A stretch of 44,777 nt of DNA, from contig SCUR01000242.1 of the NCBI GenBank assembly GCA_004297235.1, positions 1 to 44,777 of the forward strand, in the 5' to 3' direction. Within the stretch, counting starts at the first letter, position 1; the number at the start of each line of letters is the position of its first letter. Source of the stretch: Candidatus Manganitrophaceae bacterium (GTDB taxonomy: Bacteria; Nitrospirota; Nitrospiria; SBBL01; Manganitrophaceae). Positions 15,679 through 23,436 of this stretch are shown here, one piece after another. Both the position numbers and the translations under genes were made by a program. The notes below the pieces were generated by a model. That model did no database searches. It was given only the letters and a program-made list of their open reading frames with translations, and was not told the origin of the DNA.

Positions 15679-17402
15679 GAATAGACCTCTCCTTGTTGAA
15701 CCCCTCTCACCGTCAATCGGCTGAAAGCGTTGACGGAGACATAGAGCGACAGAAATTCATTCAAGATCGTCGCGAAGAGGAAAAGATCCCCCTCCCCCGC
15801 GAAGTGATCCTCTTTCATCGAAAGGGAGGTGACGATTCCCCGGACCGGCGCCCCCCGGAAGAGAAGATCCGCTCCCCGGCTCTCCATCCCGACGATCCCT
15901 TCCAGGCGTCGCTCGTTGGCCCGGCCCGCCTGCCGGTCATACAGCGACGGGAAATTATAGAGCTCCAAGATCCCGCGCAGCGCTTCGATGCTGGAGAGGG
16001 AGGTGTAGTTCAAGGAGAGATGGGAGATCAGCCGCCAGTAAAGATCCCCTCCCACCGGGGGCCGGATCGCAGGGGTGACCTTGGTGATGTTTCGGAAGCG
16101 GGCGAACTCGGGCGAGCGGTCGGTCGGGGTCTGGATGTCCCCCACCCGGAGCTTGCCCGGAAGTGCGCGGTTCGTGCAGGTGAGGGAGAAGACGATCGTC
16201 TCCGTCGGCGGCACCACCGTCGCCTGCTCTCCGTTGACAAACGAGACGTAAGTGTCGGTCCCGTCGCCGACGACGGCGCCCCGAAGCCGCGGTTGGTAGT
16301 AGGTCGCCCGCCGTCCCGTCGGTCCGAGATGGTGTTGGAAAGAGACGAACGGCGGATACTCCTGCTCCGCAGCCGTCCCCCGGACCCACCCGACGGCCCG
16401 ATCGACCGAGTAGATCTCGTGCTGGATCGGATTCGCGCCGGCGGGCCGGATCGGATACTCCACCCGCTGATGGTTGACCCGGATCGGATCGGATTCCATC
16501 GGCAGAAGATTGACCACCGGCGTGCAGAAGAGGCGGATGTTCTCCCGGGTGACGTGGAGGGAGGCGGCCGGCGGCTCGGAGAAAACGAAGTCGATCTCGA
16601 ACCCCTCCCCCTTCATCGTTCGGGTCACCGGATGAAGCCCGGTCAAGGCGACGAAGAGAAACTTTTCCGGGAAGGTGAAGTATTCCTGAAGGTAACGGTA
16701 GCCGTCGAAGGCCCCCTTGGGATAAGGAAGGATCGCTTCTTCCTCCGAGAATCCCCCCGCCTCGATCCGGTCGGACGGAAGGGAGCTCTCCTGGGAAGGC
16801 TTTCCCTGAACGAGGGCCCGAACGCGCACCTCCGACACGTGGCGGCAGAGCCAGAGATAAAGGGGGTAGGCCGGATCGCCGTGAAGAAAGAGTCGAAGGG
16901 TTTCGAGGCGAATCTGGGAGAGGATCGCCCCCTGGCCCATTTTGAATCGAAGCCGCAAGGCCGAGCGTCCGTCGGGCAGGGTCTGGACGAGGGCCTCTTC
17001 CATGGCAAAGGGATAGAGATCGAGATCAAACGCCGTGCGAAACCGGCAGGGAATCCCCTCCACCGGAAGCGAGGCGACCTCGGTTCCCCGTGGAACCGGC
17101 TGCCGCTCCCGGACCGCCCCGGTGATCGGGGTGAACTCGACGATCGACATCGACGGAATCGGCCGCAGGTAGTGCGGCCAGAGGAGGCTCATCAGCGCAT
17201 GGACCAGCTCCGGAAATTCATCGTCGAGCTTCTGGCGGATGCGGCCGGTCAGAAAAGCGAATCCTTCCAGCAGCCGCTCCACGTCGGGATCGCTCCCCCG
17301 GTCGGCCAGGAAGGGGGCCGCCGCCGGATACGCGCGGGCAAACTCCCGACCCATTTCACGGAGGAAGGTCAGCTCGTCTTGATAGTATTTGTTGAAGGGC
17401 AT
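15642..17402 (-). CDS. tssF: T6SS baseplate protein TssF
   Basis: A 586-residue baseplate wedge subunit (ImpG/VasA family), within the usual length of about 580-620. The signature N-terminus FNKYYQDELTFLREMGREFA (3-22) and the following DPDVERLLEGFAFLTGRIRQ (38-57) are clear. It works with TssG, TssE and TssK around the VgrG spike. A weak AGGATC precedes the ATG. Upstream lies a perfect 18-base inverted repeat and an unknown gene that is not part of the standard tssE-tssF arrangement. Confidence 0.95.
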   Translation of the reverse strand: MPFNKYYQDELTFLREMGREFARAYPAAAPFLADRGSDPDVERLLEGFAFLTGRIRQKLDDEFPELVHALMSLLWPHYLRPIPSMSIVEFTPITGAVRERQPVPRGTEVASLPVEGIPCRFRTAFDLDLYPFAMEEALVQTLPDGRSALRLRFKMGQGAILSQIRLETLRLFLHGDPAYPLYLWLCRHVSEVRVRALVQGKPSQESSLPSDRIEAGGFSEEEAILPYPKGAFDGYRYLQEYFTFPEKFLFVALTGLHPVTRTMKGEGFEIDFVFSEPPAASLHVTRENIRLFCTPVVNLLPMESDPIRVNHQRVEYPIRPAGANPIQHEIYSVDRAVGWVRGTAAEQEYPPFVSFQHHLGPTGRRATYYQPRLRGAVVGDGTDTYVSFVNGEQATVVPPTETIVFSLTCTNRALPGKLRVGDIQTPTDRSPEFARFRNITKVTPAIRPPVGGDLYWRLISHLSLNYTSLSSIEALRGILELYNFPSLYDRQAGRANERRLEGIVGMESRGADLLFRGAPVRGIVTSLSMKEDHFAGEGDLFLFATILNEFLSLYVSVNAFSRLTVRGVQQGEVYSWPPRIGRQAAL

Positions 17403-17417
17403 GAAAGATCCTAAAAG

Positions 17418-17483
17418 AAGCGGTCAGCCGTCAGCTTAAAAATGTTTCTAAATCTTTCGCGGAATGCTGACGGCTGACCGCTT
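17418..17483. repeat. Period-7 palindromic intergenic element, copy B (perfect 18-base arms)
   Basis: Left arm AAGCGGTCAGCCGTCAGC (17418-17435) and right arm GCTGACGGCTGACCGCTT (17466-17483) are exact reverse complements with a 30-base A/T-rich loop. Each arm is AGCGGTC-AGCCGTC-AGC, a 7-base periodic pattern. The right edge overlaps the TAA stop of the next gene on the minus strand (17483-17485). This is the best preserved copy. Confidence 0.85.
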
Positions 17484-18274
17484 TACTTTAAATCAACGAC
17501 CGTCACTTCCGCCTGGTCCGTTCCGGGATGGCCGCCGAACATCAGCTTGGAGGGATGCCCCTCGACCTTGATGTAGTACGAATCGTTCGGACCGATTTTG
17601 TTCTGCACCGACCAGGCGGTGAAGGCGCTCCCGCCGACTTCGGCCTGGATCCCTTGAGTCGCATACTCCAGTACACTCCGTTCGGGGAGTTGTCCCTTCG
17701 GCCCGACCAGATGATGGGAGATTTTTCCCTCGTCGCTCACGCCGAACATCGCCCCCTGCCACTCCCCCTCGATCGGACCGACCTCGAACCACTGGCCGAT
17801 GTAGGGATGCCCGGTCGCGCTGAGCCTGAAATCGGGCGCGGGACCGTCGGTCCGCTTCAGGAAGGCCGCCGCAACTTTGGCCGGCCAGCTCGACTCGGCG
17901 GCCGAAAGGAATCGCACCCCCCGCAGCAGCGTCGGCATCGTCGCGGCATCGGGCGCCGCATCCAGGCTCAGGCAGAGGATCGGGAACCCGCTCCCGCGTC
18001 GGTCCCGCGCCATCGCCGTCACTAACGATAATCCGTAACGATGGCGCGGCGACTTAAAATCATCTCCTCTTCCGGCGATCAGCCAGAGATCGGCCTGCGC
18101 CGGATCCCAAAGCGTGGTGCCGAGATCATACCAGGCCATCCTCTCCAGATCATCGACCCATGCAGAGCCGCCGACTTGCAGCCCGGCCCCGGCGAGGGAT
18201 TTCACCGTCCCTTCCGGCGGGGGCGCGCCCTCTCCCGTCGGCAACCAGGTCACCCATACTTTTTTTCCGGCCAT
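17483..18274 (-). CDS. Unknown 263-residue protein between tssE and tssF
   Basis: The start is ATG at 18274 (MAGKKVWVTWLP) with AAAGGAGC 8 bases upstream; a longer frame to 18313 has no such support. The N-terminal half (1-135) alternates strands and helices (ADLWLIAGRGDDF, FPILCLSLDAAPDA, WPAKVAAAFLKR), a Rossmann- or receiver-like pattern. The C-terminal half is beta-rich with many aromatics (IGQWFEVGPIEGEWQGAMFG, FTAWSVQNKIGPNDSYYIKV). No signal peptide or membrane segment. Its location between two baseplate genes argues for a baseplate-linked or assembly role, but I do not recognise the family. Copies of two different repeat families flank it on both sides, so it may be a later insertion into the operon. 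Confidence 0.8.
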   Translation of the reverse strand: MAGKKVWVTWLPTGEGAPPPEGTVKSLAGAGLQVGGSAWVDDLERMAWYDLGTTLWDPAQADLWLIAGRGDDFKSPRHRYGLSLVTAMARDRRGSGFPILCLSLDAAPDAATMPTLLRGVRFLSAAESSWPAKVAAAFLKRTDGPAPDFRLSATGHPYIGQWFEVGPIEGEWQGAMFGVSDEGKISHHLVGPKGQLPERSVLEYATQGIQAEVGGSAFTAWSVQNKIGPNDSYYIKVEGHPSKLMFGGHPGTDQAEVTVVDLK

Positions 18275-18309
18275 CGTTCCTGCTCCTTTAACATTCCTCC
18301 CCTTTGCCT

Positions 18310-18395
18310 GCACCCGGATGGGTGTAAGAGAGGCCAGGCGGGGTAGAAGGTCTTTCTTCCCCCCTCTCCCTTCCTTAACAAAGGGGAGGGGTTTG
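18310..18395. repeat. Second intergenic repeat family, copy 1
   Basis: The block GCACCCGGATGGGTGTAAG (18310-18328), AGGCGGGGTAGAAGGTC (18336-18352) and a terminal CCTCTCCCTTCCTT...AAAGGGGAGGGG hairpin recur in reverse orientation at 30078-30157. The 17-base core is identical in both. It lies between tssE and the unknown 263-residue gene and does not code. Confidence 0.75.
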
Positions 18396-18403
18396 GAGAA
18401 TTC

Positions 18404-18820
18404 TTATCCTCGGACTTGGATCTGTCCACCCGGCGTCACCGCCGTCTCGAACCAGACGGAGGCCTCATCCCGCTCGGTCACCAGCTCGGCGGTGATCTCA
18501 AACCGCAGGCTCGCCGCGACATCCTGAGACGGGACATAATTCACCGTCACGTTTCGCAGGCGCGGCTCGAACTTCTCGACCGAATTGCGAATCCCCCGCT
18601 GAACCACCTCGACCATTTCCGGAAGGTTCTGGATGAACTCCGTCACATCGGGCATCCCATACTCCGGCTGGATCAAGACATGCCCCTGCCGCGTGTTGAG
18701 CATCTTGCGGAGATGACGCAGGATCGAATCGGCCAGCTCCTGCGTATTCTCCTCGACCGTTAAAGGGCGGTACCCTGTTGGATCGGCAAGCCGCTCCAAC
18801 AGGGACCTCTCTCGCGCCAT
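18404..18820 (-). CDS. tssE: T6SS baseplate protein TssE (gp25-like)
   Basis: A 138-residue gpW/gp25 family protein. RSLLERLADPTGYRPLTVEE lies at the N-terminus. QGHVLIQPEYGMPDVTEF (about 45-62), the core gp25 motif, and the FEPRLRNVTVNYV segment (about 84-96) are typical. It forms the first sheath-like ring of the baseplate and connects the wedges to the sheath. It follows hcp by 15 bases. Confidence 0.95.
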   Translation of the reverse strand: MARERSLLERLADPTGYRPLTVEENTQELADSILRHLRKMLNTRQGHVLIQPEYGMPDVTEFIQNLPEMVEVVQRGIRNSVEKFEPRLRNVTVNYVPSQDVAASLRFEITAELVTERDEASVWFETAVTPGGQIQVRG

Positions 18821-18835
18821 TGCTTCAAATCCTCA

Positions 18836-19324
18836 CTACTCGATGGGAACCATCCAGTCGTCCTGCGCCTCGGTCTTGTCGATCTCATGCCGCCACGACG
18901 CTTTCCGATAGGTAAAGGCGACCTCTTCCATGTGGCCGAAAGAAGCCGTCGATTTGTCGAGGCAGTTCGGCATCCAGGGTCGGACGGAGACGGCGATGGC
19001 GTCTTCCAACTTGATGGTGAAGTATTGCTCCTCGGCCCCTTTCGCCGACACCCGGTAAAATTTAAGAACAACTTCCTTCAAATGCTCCCCGGTGCAGAGG
19101 GCCTGATAGATCATCGGAGAGGCCTTGTCGAACTCCTTCACGATTTTGAAGGAGCCGTGGACCCGCTTTCCGCTGGATAAACCGGTTTGAATGTCGTGCG
19201 GGATGTGGATCTCATGGTCGAAGGCTTGGACGAGCATCGTCCCTTCCCGGCCCTTCATCGTGCAGTTTCCCTTGATGTCTCCTTGTTTCTCACCTTTCAT
19301 GGTCATGTGTGCTGGCATCGGCAT
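18836..19324 (-). CDS. hcp: T6SS inner-tube protein Hcp/TssD
   Basis: A 162-residue Hcp1-family protein, the subunit of the secreted hexameric tube. GLSSGKRVHGSFKIVKEFDK (about 48-67) and KASPMIYQALCTGEHLKEVV (about 66-85) are the family signature; HMEEVAFTYRKASWRHEID is the last strand and C-terminal region. The start at 19324 is fixed by AAGGAGG 8 bases upstream; a second Met at residue 7 is too far from it. It is expected to be the most abundant product of the locus and has its own 245-base upstream gap, where a hairpin follows tssC. Confidence 0.95.
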   Translation of the reverse strand: MPMPAHMTMKGEKQGDIKGNCTMKGREGTMLVQAFDHEIHIPHDIQTGLSSGKRVHGSFKIVKEFDKASPMIYQALCTGEHLKEVVLKFYRVSAKGAEEQYFTIKLEDAIAVSVRPWMPNCLDKSTASFGHMEEVAFTYRKASWRHEIDKTEAQDDWMVPIE

Positions 19325-19544
19325 GGTCCGTTCCTCCTTGTTTTAGTTTGAGTGATCTTTTTTCCGAGCAATGTTCTCGCAACCCGATTGGTTCTTATTG
19401 CAAAGGGGATACCATTCCGGTTCATCCATCGGATCATGACCGGTGCGGCTCACACCGCCGTTTCCTCCACCCTAGAGGTCCTTTTCTTTTTTAGGATCTC
19501 CGGTTGAAGTTCCGCGTCGGCTCCCCTTTTCTAGATTTCAGAAC

Positions 19545-19567
19545 GGGATTCCGGTTTCTGGAATCCC
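19545..19567. other. Strong hairpin directly after the tssC stop codon
   Basis: GGGATTCC (19545-19552) and GGAATCCC (19560-19567) pair perfectly with a 7-base loop, three bases beyond the tssC stop in the direction of transcription. No T-run follows on the minus strand, so it is not a standard intrinsic terminator. It may protect the tssBC messenger 3' end or be a worn copy of the dRS3-like repeat at 23-99. The rest of the 245-base gap to hcp shows no gene. Confidence 0.55.
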
Positions 19568-19569
19568 CC

Positions 19570-21054
19570 TTACTTCTTATCGAGCTTCCCGACCAGCGAG
19601 AGGGTGAAGAAGGAGCCCATGTACTTGAAGTGCGGGCGGACCTTCATATCGACCCGATACCAACCCGGATCTCCCTCCACGTCGCTGACGGTAATTTCGG
19701 CCTGGCGCAACGGCCGTCGTCCCCGGACCGCGGGATCGACGACATCCTGATCGGAGACATACTGCCCGATCCACTTGTTCAGCTCCTTCTCCAGGTCGAC
19801 CCGCTCTTTCCAGCTTCCGATCTGCTCGCGCTGAAGGACCTTGAGGTAGTGGGCCATCCGGTTCATGATGAACATATAGGGAAGCTGCGTGCCGAGCTTG
19901 TAATTCGTCTCGGCCTCTTTTCCCTCTTTGCTCTGGCCGTAGAATTTCGGCTTCTGGCAGGAGTTGGCGGAGAAGAAGCAGGCGTTGTCGCTCCCTTTCC
20001 GCATCGCCAATCCGATGAAACCCTCTTCCGCCAGCTCGAACTCGCGCCGCTCGGAGATGAGGACTTCGGTCGGGATCTTCGTCTCGATCGCCCCCATCGA
20101 TTCGAACGTATGCACCGGGAGATCTTCGACCGCGCCGCCGCTGGTCGGCCCGATGACGTTCGGACACCACCGGTACTTGGCAAAGCTGTCGGTGATCCGG
20201 GTGGCGAAGGCGAAAGCGGTATTTCCCCAGAGGTAGTTCTCGTGACTCTTGCTGACATCTTCGGAATAGCTGAACGCCTTGACCGGATTGTTCTCCGGAT
20301 GATACGGCAGCCGGAGCAGGAAGCGGGGGAGGGTCAGGCCGACGTAGCGGGCATCCTCCGACTCGCGGAAGGAGTTCCACTTGATATACTGCGGCCCCTC
20401 GAAGATCGACTTGAGGTCTTTCAGGTTGGGGAGACCGAGGAAGCTCTCCTGCCCGAAGAATTGGGGCCCCGCCGCCGCGATGAACGGCGCATGGGCCATC
20501 GCTCCGACGCTCGCCGCGTACTGAAGCAGCTTCACGTCTTGCGGTCCCGGACCGAAGTCGTAGTTGGCGATCATCGCCCCGACCGGGTTGCCGCCGAAGG
20601 TGCCGTACTCGGCGGTGTAGACCAGTTTGTAGAGGCCCGACTTGGTGATCTCCGGCGCATCTTCAAAGTCGCTGAGGAGATCTTCCTTGGAGACGTTCAA
20701 CAGCTCGAACTTGACGTTCTCCCGGAAGTTGGTCCGGTCGACCGCAAATTTGAGCCCCCGCCACGCCGATTCGATTTTCTGAAAGGTCGGGTGGTGCATG
20801 ATGGCGTCGACCTGGGCCGACAGCTTTCGGTCGATCTCGGAAATCATGTCATTGATGACCGTCTGATGGACCTTCGCCCCCTTCCGGTCCGGGGTCAACA
20901 GCTCGGCGATAAACGCCTCCACGCCGCGCTTCGCAATCGCATATCCCTCTTCGGAAGGCTTTAATTTCGTTTCGTGCAGGATCGTGTCGAGAAGAGAGGA
21001 CTCTCCCTCGGCTGTCTCGACCGAGCCCGCCTGTTTCTCCGTTTGTTCCGCCAT
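19570..21054 (-). CDS. tssC: T6SS large sheath protein TssC
   Basis: A 494-residue TssC/VipB protein of normal length. DAIMHHPTFQKIESAWRGLK (about 101-120) is the family hallmark, followed by FVDRTNFRE-type and AYGTFGG-type segments, SYSEDVSKSHENYLWGN and the C-terminal PGWYRVDMKVRPHFKYMG. It interlocks with TssB to form the contractile sheath. AAGGAG lies 8 bases before the ATG. It follows tssB after a palindromic element. A diverged TssC domain also occurs in the fusion protein at 755-2635. Confidence 0.97.
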   Translation of the reverse strand: MAEQTEKQAGSVETAEGESSLLDTILHETKLKPSEEGYAIAKRGVEAFIAELLTPDRKGAKVHQTVINDMISEIDRKLSAQVDAIMHHPTFQKIESAWRGLKFAVDRTNFRENVKFELLNVSKEDLLSDFEDAPEITKSGLYKLVYTAEYGTFGGNPVGAMIANYDFGPGPQDVKLLQYAASVGAMAHAPFIAAAGPQFFGQESFLGLPNLKDLKSIFEGPQYIKWNSFRESEDARYVGLTLPRFLLRLPYHPENNPVKAFSYSEDVSKSHENYLWGNTAFAFATRITDSFAKYRWCPNVIGPTSGGAVEDLPVHTFESMGAIETKIPTEVLISERREFELAEEGFIGLAMRKGSDNACFFSANSCQKPKFYGQSKEGKEAETNYKLGTQLPYMFIMNRMAHYLKVLQREQIGSWKERVDLEKELNKWIGQYVSDQDVVDPAVRGRRPLRQAEITVSDVEGDPGWYRVDMKVRPHFKYMGSFFTLSLVGKLDKK

Positions 21055-21081
21055 ATTCCATTCTCCTTATTTGATATAAAG

Positions 21082-21149
21082 AAAGCGATCAGCCATCAGC
21101 GGTCAGCCAAGCCTTAAACTGGTTGCTGAAAGCGGAGCGCAAACCGCTT
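21082..21149. repeat. Period-7 palindromic intergenic element, copy C (tssC-tssB)
   Basis: The left side AAGCGATCAGCCATCAGCGG (from 21083) shows clear AGCNNTC 7-base periodicity; the right side GCTGAAAGCGGAGCGCAAACCGCTT pairs imperfectly. The right edge overlaps the TAA stop of tssB (21148-21150). Confidence 0.65.
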
Positions 21150-21636
21150 ATTTATTCTCTCCGCCCAATTCTTTGAGCAATTTCTCGCGAGCCGCCACAT
21201 CGGAGATGAGGCCTTCGATCTTCTTCCGAAAGGCCGGGATGTTCCCCAACGGACCTTTGAGCGCCTGGAGCGCGGTTCGGAGCTGGAGGAGTTTGTTGAG
21301 CTCGGGGACCTGCTCCACCACTGATTCCGGACCGAAGTCTTTCATCTTCTCGAACTTCAGCTTCACCGCAATCTGCTCCCCTTCCTTCCCGGAAAGTTTG
21401 TTGTCGACATTCAAGGCGACATCGAGCTTCTGGTTTCGCATCACCTCTTCGAAGTTGTCCTTGTCGATATTGATCGGCTTCCGATCTTCCAGCGGGGTAT
21501 CGTCGGACCGAAGGGTATAATCCCCCATCATCAACATTTTCAGAGGCAGCTCGACTTCCGCCTGCGCCCCGCCGGTGGCCGGCTTGTAAACGATATTGAC
21601 CCGTTCCTTCGGTGCAACGGATGATTCTTTTGCCAT
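21148..21636 (-). CDS. tssB: T6SS small sheath protein TssB
   Basis: A 162-residue TssB/VipA protein with RVNIVYKPATGGAQAEVELP at the N-terminus, the LPLKMLMMGDYTLRSD segment, INIDKDNFEEVMRNQKLDVA and the helical C-terminus FGPESVVEQVPELNKLLQLR. It pairs with TssC in the sheath. AAGGAG precedes the ATG. Palindromic elements bracket the gene on both sides. Confidence 0.97.
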   Translation of the reverse strand: MAKESSVAPKERVNIVYKPATGGAQAEVELPLKMLMMGDYTLRSDDTPLEDRKPINIDKDNFEEVMRNQKLDVALNVDNKLSGKEGEQIAVKLKFEKMKDFGPESVVEQVPELNKLLQLRTALQALKGPLGNIPAFRKKIEGLISDVAAREKLLKELGGENK

Positions 21637-21661
21637 TGTTTTCTCCTTTTTGAATTAAGCC

Positions 21662-21736
21662 TTCAGCGATCCGCTGTCAGCCGTCAGCTTAAAAATTTTT
21701 AAGGCTTCGGCTGAATGCGGAGAGCGGATCGCTGAA
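21662..21736. repeat. Period-7 palindromic intergenic element, copy D (tssB-tssA)
   Basis: TTCAGCGATCCGCT (21662-21675) and AGCGGATCGCTGAA (21723-21736) pair perfectly over 14 bases. The inner arms continue with AGCCGTCAGC-type units around an A/T-rich loop. The element ends 10 bases from the tssA stop. Confidence 0.75.
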
Positions 21737-21746
21737 AGCTTCCCTT

Positions 21747-23336
21747 TTATTTTCTATCCAGTTCCATCCCCGCGACCGGATCGAGACGACAGATGCGGCC
21801 GTAAATCGCCTCCGCCCGGCCGGCCCAATCGGACGATCCCGGCTCGGAATCTCGCGACAGCTGATTCAACAGACGCCAGGAGGTCCGGAGCACCTCCAGG
21901 CTCAGCGCCGGCTCCCATGCTTCTAAGGAGAATCGATCGATTTCCGCTTGGAGCGCGTCGAGCTGGGAGAGCGCCACCTTCGGATAGCCCGCGTCGAGGC
22001 AGAGCCGAGCCGATTCGAGCTGCAGGAGGAAGCGCTCGCGCCGCGACGCCGCTCCGGAAATCCGCTCCTGAAAAAGGGCGATCGCCCCCTTCGCCTCTCC
22101 CTGTCCGAGCAGTTGACGGGCCTGCGCCCGCGCCTCCGCGACCTTCCCGTCTCCCGCGCCGCTTCCCGCGGCAGAACCGGCCGAGCCGTTTTCCCCGCCG
22201 GCCGGGAGGAGGTCCGTTTCGATCCACCGCTGCGTCTCATCGTCGGCGAACGGGGTCCCGTCCGCGAAACGGCACCGGGGCAAATCGGGAAGCCGCTGCA
22301 GTAGAATCCGAAGCTCGCCGAGCACCGCCTGCCGGGCCCCCGCGTAAGTCGATCCGAGATGGGACAGGGCCGTCGCGCTCCGGCGTTGGAGATCGAGCCA
22401 GAACGGATATTCCGGAAGCTGCGCTTCGGCCTGATCGAGCAGCTCCTTCCATCCCTGCTGCTCCGTCAAAAGCCGCCCGCTGTCGAGCAGATGCGCCGGC
22501 GGGGCCGGAACACGGGTCTCCCAATCGGTATGGACCGGAAGCGCGTCGAGGCGCGACCAGGTGAGCGCGCGCGCGATCTGATAAGGCCATGGGTTCGCCG
22601 GCTCCCGGCCGCGGACCAGATCGGCGCTCCGGCGGATCAGATCGCCCGCTTCGCCGAAAACCCGCTCGGCCTCTTCGAGCGACTCGATCGTGCCGGCGAC
22701 GATCGCCGGGCCGGCCGACTCCGCCGGCGCGGACACACTTTGGATCGAAGGCTCCGGCGGCTTCGACGCCGCCTCGGCGCGCTCGGCCTCTCTCGCCCAC
22801 TCCCCCACGGCGCGGCGCAGATCGCCGAGGCCCGGGGAGTCGTTGGCCAACCGCTCGCTGAAATATTTCTCCAAAAGATCGATCTTCTCGCTGCAGGCGA
22901 GGACCTCTTTTCCCTCGCCGGGGAGCGGCTTTTTGCGCCCGACCGCAATCCCTCCCTTTTCGGAAAGCCAAACCAGCGCGTTGATCCGCGCCCGCATCCG
23001 CTTGGTCTCCGGATAGAGGCTCTCCCAGAACGATTCGGCCATCTCCTCGATGCAAGAGAGCCCCGCGAGAAGTCCGGCGTAGCCCCGCTGCTCCAGCAAT
23101 CCGACCGAAACATAACCGGCCGCGAGGAGGTCTTTCGATTTCTTCTGCAGGAGCTCCCGGCCGAGATCGATCACCTCTTTCCACTGAACCGGGCCGCCGG
23201 AGAGCGATTCGAGCTTGCCGATCTCCGCCTGAATCCGCTCGAAGAGCGGATCATACCGGGCCGAATCCCCCGAAGGAGCATCGGGCCGGATCGGCGTCGA
23301 TCCGATCTCGCGCCACTCTGCGATTTCATCACTCAT
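21747..23336 (-). CDS. tssA: T6SS assembly protein TssA
   Basis: A 529-residue TssA with the N-terminal ImpA domain (about 15-130: WKEVIDLGRELLQKKSKDLL, then FWESLYPETKRMRARINALV) and a long variable, Ala/Glu-rich middle and C-terminal region. TssA caps the growing sheath and coordinates baseplate and tail polymerisation. The chosen ATG (23336) has CGGAG 7 bases upstream; a frame to 23354 adds six residues with no such signal. It lies between tagF and tssB with palindromic elements at both borders. Confidence 0.92.
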   Translation of the reverse strand: MSDEIAEWREIGSTPIRPDAPSGDSARYDPLFERIQAEIGKLESLSGGPVQWKEVIDLGRELLQKKSKDLLAAGYVSVGLLEQRGYAGLLAGLSCIEEMAESFWESLYPETKRMRARINALVWLSEKGGIAVGRKKPLPGEGKEVLACSEKIDLLEKYFSERLANDSPGLGDLRRAVGEWAREAERAEAASKPPEPSIQSVSAPAESAGPAIVAGTIESLEEAERVFGEAGDLIRRSADLVRGREPANPWPYQIARALTWSRLDALPVHTDWETRVPAPPAHLLDSGRLLTEQQGWKELLDQAEAQLPEYPFWLDLQRRSATALSHLGSTYAGARQAVLGELRILLQRLPDLPRCRFADGTPFADDETQRWIETDLLPAGGENGSAGSAAGSGAGDGKVAEARAQARQLLGQGEAKGAIALFQERISGAASRRERFLLQLESARLCLDAGYPKVALSQLDALQAEIDRFSLEAWEPALSLEVLRTSWRLLNQLSRDSEPGSSDWAGRAEAIYGRICRLDPVAGMELDRK

Positions 23337-23352
23337 TGAAAACTCCGAATAC

Positions 23353-23428
23353 AAGCGGTCCGCCGTCCGCTTTCAGGCGTCCGCTTATTTCTATCATTCT
23401 TTCGCCGACCGCGGACGGCGGATCGCTT
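23353..23428. repeat. Period-7 palindromic intergenic element, copy E (tssA-tagF)
   Basis: AAGCGGTCCGCCGTCCGC (23353-23370) and GCGGACGGCGGATCGCTT (23411-23428) pair with one mismatch in 18. Here the 7-base unit is (A/C)GCNNTC. The right edge is 8 bases from the tagF stop. Confidence 0.8.
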
Positions 23429-23436
23429 TCTCTCCT

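Noticed and set aside
15693..17414. Long + strand open frame of 573 codons opposite tssF
   Set aside because: Antisense shadow with Arg/Asp/Pro bias; tssF is clearly on the minus strand.
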